Assembly (NCBI GenBank): GCA_011049095.1
Contig: DSDE01000512.1
Location: 1 to 9,025, forward strand
Direction: 5' to 3'
Length of the DNA stretch: 9,025 bases
Source: Fidelibacterota bacterium
GTDB taxonomy: Bacteria; Fidelibacterota; Fidelibacteria; Fidelibacterales; DSDE01
Part shown: piece after piece, positions 1 to 5,147 of the stretch
Position numbering within the stretch: the first letter of the stretch is position 1
Layout of the letters: every line of letters starts with the position of its first letter
Notes under the pieces: generated by a model
The model's database searches: none
What the model was told of the DNA's origin: nothing
What the model saw: only the letters and a program-made list of their open reading frames with translations
Made by a program: the position numbers and the translations under genes

Positions 1-50
1 ACATAGTTTGGTATCGGATTGCTGCCAATCAATAAAATAGTGATGTTCAT
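1..50 (-). CDS. Partial gene, N terminus only; CARF-like start
   Basis: Only the first 16 codons and two bases lie in the window, reading MNITILLIGSNPIPNYV. The ATG is at 48-50 on the minus strand and has a strong AAAGGAG six bases upstream (57-63), so the start is secure. The gene begins 20 bp after the stop of the Cas_NE0113-family gene and is surely co-transcribed with it. A hydrophobic beta strand followed by a GSNP-x-PNY loop resembles the first strand and ligand loop of Rossmann-like CARF domains found in type III CRISPR ancillary proteins. That resemblance is from memory of the fold and is supported by the neighbour. Seventeen residues cannot prove a family or show which effector domain follows. 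Confidence 0.6.
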   Translation of the reverse strand, partial: MNITILLIGSNPIPNY

Positions 51-70
51 CTTTTTCTCCTTTGTTTTGT

Positions 71-1186
71 TTAATCTTCAAATTTCACAATATTTTTATC
101 GATAATGACGCTGTACCATTTCAGTTGATTACTGGTAGGATCCAGAAAAAGATTTTGAACACGCAGCGCATCTTTGAATTTTTTACTAATATTGGCTTCT
201 TCTATCTTTTTTCGCAGACGGCTGAGTTGTTCATCCACATTGATAACTTCACCGGGGTCTTCACTTGCAGCAATTTTATCTCGCTGATTTTTATATGTTT
301 CACTGGAAGTTCCTTTCACTTTACCGTATTCCGGCAAGTAATGGGATTGTAATTCAACCGCCAGTCGGTAGCGGTCAGCAGCACATTCATCACAGCCTGT
401 GCAATTATTGGGACACGATGCTTCCAATCGTCTTTTGATAATAGAGCGTAGAAAAGCAGCAGATTGTGGCGTTAATTTAAAATTTTCCCCTTCAGCAATG
501 AATGTATCGCCCTGAATCCGCAGCTCGGTGATGGGCGCCTGATCAATGATTTTCTCCTGGAGTTTATTGAGCAAAACATTGGGGGGCAGCTTTAGTTCAG
601 CGCCGAGATAGCGTCCGATTCGCAAAATGGGGAAATGGCTCACCTCCAGCTTTTGCGCTGGGTCTGCCGGGTCATCGGGAAAATACCATTTGGAACCAAA
701 GACCATTTTATCATCGGGAGCCAGAATATGAATCAGCTCATCGTGTTCACGGCCATAAAGCTGCATCGCCAAAGCCATCATTGCACTCATAGTTTTCCTG
801 CCGCCGGCGACTGTGGCAGTTACACGTGTTTTCGGGTCATCGGTATATTGTTTTACCACATCAAAAAGAGCGCTCATAGAGTCGTAATCATCGGTTTCCC
901 GCACATCATCGAGAATAGCTTCCCCATCTTTTCTCAAGAGAATGATATCCTTCTCCTCCAGGGCAATATCAGCATTGGCCAAGCCCAACGATTTGCACAA
1001 AGCATCAAGCTGCCGGTCTTCCCAAAGCAGCTTCATTAAAAGGTCTTTACCCTTTTGGGTGGTAATCAGCTTGATCTCATCAAACCTGCGATTGACGCCG
1101 TAAAAAGGATGATAGTAATAATAGAGTGTTTCAGTGACAATCTGCGGCGTGGTTCCCACGACTGCAATAAATATTTCTTGATTCAT
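71..1186 (-). CDS. CRISPR-associated CARF protein, Cas_NE0113 family (putative cOA sensor or ring nuclease) with Cys-cluster C-terminal extension
   Basis: This 371-residue protein opens with a beta strand and the loop GTTPQIVTETLY (residues 11-22), the hallmark of the Cas_NE0113 family (TIGR02584, PF09623). The second family signature, AGGRKTMSA, is at 127-135, and FGSKWYFP is at 163-170. Family members have CARF-type Rossmann domains linked to type III CRISPR systems; they bind cyclic oligoadenylates, and some act as ring nucleases that degrade them. Residues from about 185 onward form an extension beyond the basic domain of about 200 residues. It contains FKLTPQSAAFLRSII (236-250), a cysteine cluster C258-x3-C262-x2-C265-x2-C268 that probably binds metal, and a charged helical tail. 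I chose the ATG at 1186 because GGGAGGAG lies five bases upstream; an in-frame GTG at 1201 lies upstream of that site. The cytoplasmic product is followed after 20 bp by another CARF-like gene. Family assignment is firm; catalytic activity is inferred. Confidence 0.82.
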   Translation of the reverse strand: MNQEIFIAVVGTTPQIVTETLYYYYHPFYGVNRRFDEIKLITTQKGKDLLMKLLWEDRQLDALCKSLGLANADIALEEKDIILLRKDGEAILDDVRETDDYDSMSALFDVVKQYTDDPKTRVTATVAGGRKTMSAMMALAMQLYGREHDELIHILAPDDKMVFGSKWYFPDDPADPAQKLEVSHFPILRIGRYLGAELKLPPNVLLNKLQEKIIDQAPITELRIQGDTFIAEGENFKLTPQSAAFLRSIIKRRLEASCPNNCTGCDECAADRYRLAVELQSHYLPEYGKVKGTSSETYKNQRDKIAASEDPGEVINVDEQLSRLRKKIEEANISKKFKDALRVQNLFLDPTSNQLKWYSVIIDKNIVKFED

Positions 1187-1191
1187 AAGGA

Positions 1192-1199
1192 CTCCTCCC
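1192..1199 (-). promoter_or_regulatory. Ribosome binding site deciding the CARF gene start
   Basis: GGGAGGAG on the minus strand sits five bases before the ATG at 1186. It falls downstream of the in-frame GTG at 1201, so it excludes that earlier codon as the main start. Confidence 0.8.
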
Positions 1200-1208
1200 A
1201 CTTTTTAA

Positions 1209-1241
1209 CTGAAAATTTCAGCGTTTGAAGTTTACAACGCT
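1209..1241. promoter_or_regulatory. Two adjoining inverted repeats over the CARF promoter start region
   Basis: CTGAAA-A-TTTCAG is a perfect 13-bp palindrome at 1209-1221, just downstream of the predicted start point of the CARF gene. Directly adjoining it, AGCGTT (1220-1225) and AACGCT (1236-1241) form an inverted repeat with a 10-bp centre that covers the predicted -10 box. The placement suits repressor operators, but no regulator is known, and short repeats of this kind also arise by chance in A+T-rich DNA. Confidence 0.3.
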
Positions 1242-1257
1242 TTTTATATTTGGTCAA
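1229..1257 (-). promoter_or_regulatory. Predicted promoter of the CARF gene
   Basis: On the minus strand TTGACC (1257-1252) and TAAACT (1234-1229) are separated by exactly 17 bp, matching sigma-70-type -35 and -10 boxes at four or more positions each. The box lies between the stop of the small CxxC protein gene and the CARF gene, giving a leader of about 35 nt. The same TAAACT -10 form recurs before the TetR gene and before the radical SAM gene. Read-through from the upstream small gene is also possible. Confidence 0.5.
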
Positions 1258-1263
1258 GATTTT

Positions 1264-1461
1264 TTATCTCCTTAGCTCATTTTTTACACAGGATTGGCAA
1301 AGCTTGTAGCCATTGAAATTGACAGCGGCCATTTTTTCTTGACACCATTCACAAATCATCGGAATCAATTCCGGTACGCCGTATCCATCATCAAAATAAG
1401 CTGCATCAAAAACAGGCGTATCATCTGTCTGCATTTCCTCGTCTTCTCTTTTTTCTCTCAT
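1264..1461 (-). CDS. Small CxxC...CxxC (zinc-ribbon-like) protein, unknown function
   Basis: The C-terminal half holds CEWC and CQSC separated by 14 residues (C-x2-C-x14-C-x2-C), a spacing typical of a structural zinc site in a zinc ribbon or treble clef. The part before it is highly charged and then acidic (DAAYFDDGYGVPEL). I do not recognise the family. The start is uncertain. The frame is open from an ATG at 1521 (85 residues), but that ATG has no Shine-Dalgarno site. I chose the ATG at 1461 (65 residues) because AAGGGG lies about six bases upstream and a possible promoter (1478-1506) would begin transcription near 1471. An ATG at 1434 (56 residues) is a third option. It lies 77 bp upstream of the CARF gene on the same strand, so it may belong to the same defence cluster, as an adaptor or nucleic-acid-binding protein. 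That role is a guess from position only. Confidence 0.5.
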   Translation of the reverse strand: MREKREDEEMQTDDTPVFDAAYFDDGYGVPELIPMICEWCQEKMAAVNFNGYKLCQSCVKNELRR

Positions 1462-1477
1462 TTTCTGCCCCTTTTCT

Positions 1478-1506
1478 TTCATACCGGAGAATAGCGATTT
1501 TTCCAA
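1478..1506 (-). promoter_or_regulatory. Possible promoter of the small CxxC protein gene
   Basis: TTGGAA (1506-1501) and TATGAA (1483-1478) lie 17 bp apart on the minus strand. Each matches the sigma-70 consensus at about four of six positions. If it is used, transcription starts near 1471, which rules out the long open frame from 1521 as the protein start. The surrounding sequence is A+T rich, so chance matches are expected. Confidence 0.28.
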
Positions 1507-1598
1507 ATAATAAAAAACCATACAAGCTTGTTATTTTCCAAGAGAAAAACGCCATATTGGCATGAAAAAAATTAGATTTTTTTTTGCGCCTTCGATTG

Positions 1599-1690
1599 AA
1601 ATCGTCGATTTTTTTAGAAATTGACTGTTTCAAACAGTCAAAACAGCGCTTTCCAATATGCAAAGCGGCATATTCCAGAGTGGAAGCCGC
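1599..1690. repeat. Cluster of close inverted repeats
   Basis: Four dyads lie within 92 bp. AAATCG-T-CGATTT is at 1599-1611. A perfect 21-bp palindrome with arms TTGACTGTTT and AAACAGTCAA around one C is at 1621-1641. AATATGC (1655-1661) pairs with GCATATT (1668-1674) around a 6-nt loop. A stronger hairpin at 1665-1690 has outer arms GCGGC/GCCGC and inner arms TTCCA/TGGAA around GAG, with a three-base ATA bulge. The last two overlap and exclude each other, as in an RNA switch or attenuator. The cluster lies upstream of the small CxxC protein gene on the minus strand. No U-tract follows these stems on either strand, so none is a standard terminator. Confidence 0.5.
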
Positions 1691-1861
1691 CTGTAGAAAT
1701 TTTTCCAAATACTATTTTCGCATATTCAAACATGCTTTAGAATATTTCTCCATCTTTTTGGCATTTTTTGCCAGCCACTTTTCAATTTTCACCTGTCACT
1801 TTACAGTTTTTTAGAATATTCACGCATTTGGGCATTATTTTAAGTCGCTTTTTGTTTTCAA

Positions 1862-1912
1862 GGAATTTATATACAATATTTCTCAGTCTAAACTGAGTCC
1901 AGTAAAAATTCC
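1862..1912. repeat. Nested inverted repeat, possible structured RNA or binding site
   Basis: Outer arms GGAATTT (1862-1868) and AAATTCC (1906-1912) enclose inner arms CTCAGT (1882-1887) and ACTGAG (1892-1897) around a CTAA loop. Both stems are perfect. Folded as RNA this gives a two-level stem with internal loops of 13 and 8 nt. No gene is attached to it and neither strand shows a following U-run. Confidence 0.3.
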
Positions 1913-2082
1913 TCTGCTTTGCAAAAATTATCTATTGGATATCACATTATTAATCTGTGAAATCATACCGGAGCCGAATTGCCTGCTTTGTCAAGACCTC
2001 CCCAAAAAAATTTAATTTTTAAGAAATATAGCAAATTCTAAATAGCTTATTCCAAATTGGTGAGTGCATCGAAGTAGCAAAT

Positions 2083-2098
2083 TTGGATAGATATCCAA
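2083..2098. repeat. Short palindrome with 7-bp arms
   Basis: TTGGATA and TATCCAA face each other around two bases. It could be a protein binding site; no promoter or gene is visible next to it. Confidence 0.25.
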
Positions 2099-2169
2099 CA
2101 ATTTGAGTGATGGCGAATTGATGGAATGGAGAGGCGGACATGTCAGTTGTCAGGCAATCTGCCAGGGGG

Positions 2170-2217
2170 CTGTTGGATTACCGCTGCCGCCGGCGAAAGC
2201 CCATAATCCGGAGACAG
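2170..2217. repeat. G+C-rich nested inverted repeat in the spacer
   Basis: CTGT/ACAG (2170-2173, 2214-2217) enclose GGATTA/TAATCC (2175-2180, 2204-2209), and the centre contains the perfect 8-bp palindrome CGCCGGCG. Base composition is sharply unlike the flanking A+T-rich DNA. This could be an RNA hairpin, a scattered genomic repeat element, or a leftover of a mobile insertion. No coding signal supports a gene here. Confidence 0.35.
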
Positions 2218-2573
2218 TGAATAGCAAGATAAGAATTTCTGATAAATTTTTGCTCCTAATGTAGAAATCTATGATCTTTCTTAAAGCGCCTGAAAAAGAT
2301 GCCTTCCATTTCATCTGTTTATCCTGTTTAGATAAAGCACTGATATACAGAATTTTTCCATCAGGTGGAATTAATTGTGCTTTGACATATTGTTATTGAG
2401 ATTAATTAAATTAACATAATCAAAAGCATAGGCAGATAAAAGATTTTTCACAATCGCAAGGGGCAAACTGCTTTTTCTGTCATCCAGCCCTGCTTATAGA
2501 CAAGATGGCTGAAAACGCAAAAAGGGGCTAGACACGAATATTTTGCTTCTGTTGAATTTTACTTACCCATTGC

Positions 2574-3938
2574 TCAAAAGCGTACTTCCAGTCTCAGGCT
2601 GGCAAAATCATTTTTATTATACTGCCCAAAAACTGTTCCCTGATCACCATCAAACCAACGATAGAGGGAGATGAGATGGAAACTCTCCCGCAGCTCAGTA
2701 TCCAGCTTCAGGGTCAGCATCTGATCTTCTCCATCTACATTCATTACCCACTGAATCTCAGGTTTGAGACGCCCCCTGAAAAAGCTGTCACTCAAAACAC
2801 CGGTAATAAAGTGATTTTCATAATAGGCATCCAGCGAAGCCAGCCCTAAAAGCGCCGGGTCAACCCCTATCTGGTAGAGCATTGTGCCAAGCTGCTGCTC
2901 ATAGGCTGTCTTGGTGATTTTGTCATCTTCCGCAACAAAATCGCGTTGATACTGGATATTCACGCTAAGATTATGAATGGGCAGACTGGCATCAGCTCCA
3001 ACAAGCAGCCCCCATTTGGGATTGAGAATATGAGGTTTTACGCCGTCTGCATCATCCGTGATTAAACGGGAAATTTCTCCACGGAGATTCAATTTGCTGA
3101 TTGCCGTGCTCCATTCAAAGCCGAGGACCTGCACCGGATTGTAAATGATATTCACACCGGCAGCCTGAGGATTCTCTATACTGGGGGTGATAAATTGCAG
3201 AGCCGGGATGCGCATACGACCCTTATAATATGAGATTCCCCAGTCAAAACCGGCAAAGCTGTTATTGAATCGAGCGGCAAACTGACTGTCGCTGAGCTTC
3301 TCATACTCCTCATACTGAATGGCAAAGCCCGATGCTGCCAGTTGGGGGGCTAGACTTTCCAGAGTATTCAACGCTGCAGGACGCCAAAGCGCAGATTCTG
3401 CAAAGCGCATCGGAGTAAATTTTGGCGCCCAGACCAGCTCCAGACTACTATTCCAGCTATAAGGACCCACGACATAATTGAGTCGCAGCATCTCAGTGGC
3501 CAAGCGCCGCCGCTGATAATCAGGAAAGATAAAATCACGATAATCATCAGAATTGAGCCAGTCCACCAAATGTACCTGATCACCTTTGCCCCAGACCACT
3601 TTTTGCTTACCAGCATGAAGCTGCAGCCGACCCAAAAAAACCGAAGCTGTCAGCTCATCCAAAAAATCTGTCAGGGTGTCATCATCCGCCTTGATAGTAC
3701 CCTTCACGGTGTAATATTCCTTTTCATAGGCAAAGGAAAGGTCCAGCGCCTGAATCAGTTCCCACTCTGCCGGGGCATTACTGTGGGGAAAAATGCGTGG
3801 CTCAAATTCCATAAAAGCGCTCCAGCTAAGTGATGGGACACTTGCTTCTTCACTTTCAAAGCTAAATCCACCATCATCAAAAGCGCTTTGTCCGTAAACA
3901 AAAACAGCCAGCACAAATAATAAAAACAGCTTTTTCAT
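2574..3938 (-). CDS. Outer-membrane beta-barrel protein, DUF1302-like
   Basis: The 454-residue protein begins with a signal peptide (MKK then a hydrophobic stretch to about residue 16) and ends in VRF, the terminal phenylalanine expected of outer-membrane barrels. Residues 60-450 alternate as in beta strands. The motif GKQKVVWGKGD (110-120) followed by DWLNSDDYRDFIFPDYQRRR (126-145) matches what I know of the DUF1302 family (GKQ-VWG, then N-x-x-D-x-R-x-F-x-x-P-D). In proteobacteria such barrels are often encoded with RND/MMPL pumps and soluble periplasmic partners. The start is secure: AAGGAGG lies five bases before the ATG. It is the last gene of the operon, 330 bp after the LolA-like gene, with a tandem repeat array in the gap. 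Unusual is the mature N terminus, FDDGGFSFESEEAS (20-33), an acidic/aromatic motif resembling the repeats in the MMPL loop. Likely role: outer-membrane channel or receptor for the hydrophobic substrate. The barrel call is strong; DUF1302 membership is moderate. Confidence 0.72.
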   Translation of the reverse strand: MKKLFLLFVLAVFVYGQSAFDDGGFSFESEEASVPSLSWSAFMEFEPRIFPHSNAPAEWELIQALDLSFAYEKEYYTVKGTIKADDDTLTDFLDELTASVFLGRLQLHAGKQKVVWGKGDQVHLVDWLNSDDYRDFIFPDYQRRRLATEMLRLNYVVGPYSWNSSLELVWAPKFTPMRFAESALWRPAALNTLESLAPQLAASGFAIQYEEYEKLSDSQFAARFNNSFAGFDWGISYYKGRMRIPALQFITPSIENPQAAGVNIIYNPVQVLGFEWSTAISKLNLRGEISRLITDDADGVKPHILNPKWGLLVGADASLPIHNLSVNIQYQRDFVAEDDKITKTAYEQQLGTMLYQIGVDPALLGLASLDAYYENHFITGVLSDSFFRGRLKPEIQWVMNVDGEDQMLTLKLDTELRESFHLISLYRWFDGDQGTVFGQYNKNDFASLRLEVRF

Positions 3939-3955
3939 AAGTTCCTCCTTTAACA

Positions 3956-4263
3956 GCTAATTACACCAATTTTCACAAATTAAAACAAATGAACTTTTCA
4001 TATTCTTATTCGCGTTCATTCGCGCCATTCGCGGTTCTTCTTCTTTTAAGCGCCAATTACACGAATTTTCACGAATTAAAAAAAATCCATTTTTATTCTT
4101 ATTCGCGTTCATTCGCGCCATTCGTGGTTCTTCTTCTTTTATCCGCCAATTACACTAATTTTCTCGAATTAAAACAAATGAACTTTTCATATTCTTATTC
4201 GCGTTCATTCGCGTCATTCGTGGTTCTTCTTCTTTTATGTTCATTCGCGGTTCTTTTCCTTTT
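3956..4263. repeat. Tandem array of 93-96 bp units (three full, one partial)
   Basis: Units begin at 3956 (96 bp), 4052 (93 bp) and 4145 (96 bp), with a truncated fourth at about 4241-4263. Units 1 and 3 share the same middle section and differ at roughly nine positions; unit 2 is 3 bp shorter and has a different middle. Each unit carries short inner repeats: the AATT-rich part (ACGAATTTTCACGAATT) and ATTCGCGTTCATTCGCG followed by CATTCG[CT]GG. The array fills the gap between the LolA-like gene and the barrel gene and would be transcribed in the operon mRNA. Repeats built from CACGAATT- and GCGAATG-like words are, as I recall, scattered between genes in many environmental bacterial genomes. 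There are no unique spacers, so this is not a CRISPR array. Confidence 0.88.
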
Positions 4264-4268
4264 GCGGT

Positions 4269-5057
4269 TTATTTGCCGGTTTGCAGGTAGTTTTGAGTGA
4301 AGCGGGCCGGATTAATGGGTTTATTGTATTCTATAAATGGCGCACCGTTTTTATTACGCATTAGTTCCAGCACGGTTTGATGCTCCTCTTGAATGCTTTT
4401 CATTCTCGTGGTAAAGACCGTCCAGATGCCGTCAATTTTCTGAATATCCCCTTCAATAGTCATCACCTTGCTCAGTTCGTTGCTCTTCAGATCGTAGAAC
4501 TCAACTTTTACTGGTATGAAATGCTCTTTCGTAATCCAGGAAATTAGTTTTGCGTAGCTTTTGCTGTCTGGGTCTTTACTTTCGAGAATGTAGCATTCCC
4601 GGCCATCAAAACTTTCTTCCCGCAACAGAATATGGCTGGCATTATCACTATCTTGCAGTTTCATGTCATCATAGGTAAAATCGCTGCCCATAAAGCTGGC
4701 ATTTCCTTCGGTGGCGGCGATACGGCGGACTCGATTCAGCGCCGGCAAAAATATCCACTGGTCATCATCCCGGTCATGGTTTTGAATCTGCAGGAAGCGG
4801 GTTCCTTTGACTGTAGCCGGTGATTTAAATTCCATCACACTTTGGCTCAGATCATTTGTTTCATCGTGCTTCATCGTCCAGGTCTCAATCACCCGGTCTT
4901 TGCTTTCCCCATTTTTGTCGATGAGAGTCATTTTCATGACAGAATGCATCGTTTTTCCCCCATCACGATTGCGCATTTTCTCGTGTACCTGCGGCCCGTC
5001 CATCGCCAAGAGTGCAAGCGAGCAGCTTAATACCGCCATCATCATTTTCCATTTCAT
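4269..5057 (-). CDS. LolA-like outer membrane lipoprotein-sorting protein (periplasmic lipid carrier)
   Basis: A 262-residue exported protein. A signal peptide covers about residues 1-18 (MKWK, hydrophobic core, cleavage likely after LLA). The rest fits the LolA-like 'outer membrane lipoprotein-sorting protein' family (PF17131): FKSPATVKGTRFL (77-89), the DDQWIFLPALNRVRRIA block (98-114), the strongly conserved GSDFTYDD (124-131), and the C-terminal NPARFTQNYL. Family members have a half-barrel fold with a hydrophobic cavity, and are often encoded beside MMPL pumps, where they are thought to take lipid from the pump. I chose the ATG at 5057 because AAAGGAG lies six bases upstream and the signal peptide then begins properly; the frame stays open to an ATG at 5108 inside the heptamer repeat, which has no Shine-Dalgarno site. 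It lies 90 bp after the MMPL gene. The VLSC at residues 9-12 is too early for a good lipobox, so a soluble periplasmic protein is more likely. Confidence 0.85.
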   Translation of the reverse strand: MKWKMMMAVLSCSLALLAMDGPQVHEKMRNRDGGKTMHSVMKMTLIDKNGESKDRVIETWTMKHDETNDLSQSVMEFKSPATVKGTRFLQIQNHDRDDDQWIFLPALNRVRRIAATEGNASFMGSDFTYDDMKLQDSDNASHILLREESFDGRECYILESKDPDSKSYAKLISWITKEHFIPVKVEFYDLKSNELSKVMTIEGDIQKIDGIWTVFTTRMKSIQEEHQTVLELMRNKNGAPFIEYNKPINPARFTQNYLQTGK

Positions 5058-5063
5058 TTCTTT

Positions 5064-5070
5064 CTCCTTT
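5064..5070 (-). promoter_or_regulatory. Ribosome binding site deciding the LolA-like gene start
   Basis: AAAGGAG on the minus strand is six bases before the ATG at 5057 and places translation at the signal peptide. The longer frame from 5108 has no such site. Confidence 0.8.
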
Positions 5071-5103
5071 GTTTGCATTAAATATTTGAAGATTTTACCC
5101 TTT

Positions 5104-5131
5104 CTCATAACTCATAACCCATAACTCATAA
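5104..5131. repeat. Heptanucleotide tandem repeat, four copies
   Basis: CTCATAA occurs at 5104-5110, 5111-5117 and 5125-5131, with a one-base variant CCCATAA at 5118-5124. It lies in the gap between the MMPL and LolA-like genes. On the transcribed strand it reads TTATGAG, so each copy supplies an ATG, and the LolA-like reading frame is open back into it. Copy number may vary by slippage. Confidence 0.9.
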
Positions 5132-5147
5132 CCGTATCTTACCACAC

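Larger units (their letters stand above)
1522..2573. other. About 1 kb spacer without a convincing gene
   Basis: This A+T-rich stretch separates the end of the outer-membrane barrel gene from the small CxxC protein gene. Short open frames on both strands show no family features and no Shine-Dalgarno sites. The stretch is rich in inverted repeats, listed separately, and has one local G+C-rich island around 2130-2217. The word TTTAGAATATT occurs twice (1736-1746 and 1810-1820), and GCATATTC also occurs twice. A good TTGACA at 2382-2387 on the plus strand has only a weak -10 and no gene after it. I see no clear intrinsic terminator for the barrel gene in its first 120 bp and no CRISPR array. Confidence 0.7.

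Noticed and set aside
635..1039. Plus-strand open frame of 134 codons inside the CARF gene
   Set aside because: It is a shadow of the minus-strand Cas_NE0113-family gene, with no own signals.
1545..1561. Minus-strand terminator-like GCCAATATGGC followed by GTTTTT
   Set aside because: The stem is only four base pairs and no transcript is known to arrive there.
1421..1708. Minus-strand open frame of 95 codons as an intact gene
   Set aside because: No ribosome binding site, a very basic low-complexity end, and overlap with the better supported CxxC gene in another frame; kept only as a possible remnant.
2382..2411. Plus-strand promoter TTGACA with ATTAAA or TTAAAT
   Set aside because: The -10 is weak in an A+T-rich tract and no gene or recognisable RNA follows before the convergent barrel gene.
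2460..2573. Intrinsic terminator after the barrel gene
   Set aside because: The best stems (CAGCC/GGCTG) have a long loop and no following U-run on the minus strand.
3956..4263. Repeat array as a CRISPR array
   Set aside because: Units are contiguous 93-96 bp copies with no unique spacers, and the differences between units are point changes or a 3-bp deletion.
3989..4300. Plus-strand open frame of 103 codons over the repeats
   Set aside because: It simply translates the tandem repeat; its Tyr/Ser/Leu-rich product has no family and no ribosome binding site.
5022..5033. Lipobox VLSC in the LolA-like signal peptide
   Set aside because: The cysteine is at residue 12, leaving too short a hydrophobic core; cleavage by signal peptidase I after LLA fits better.
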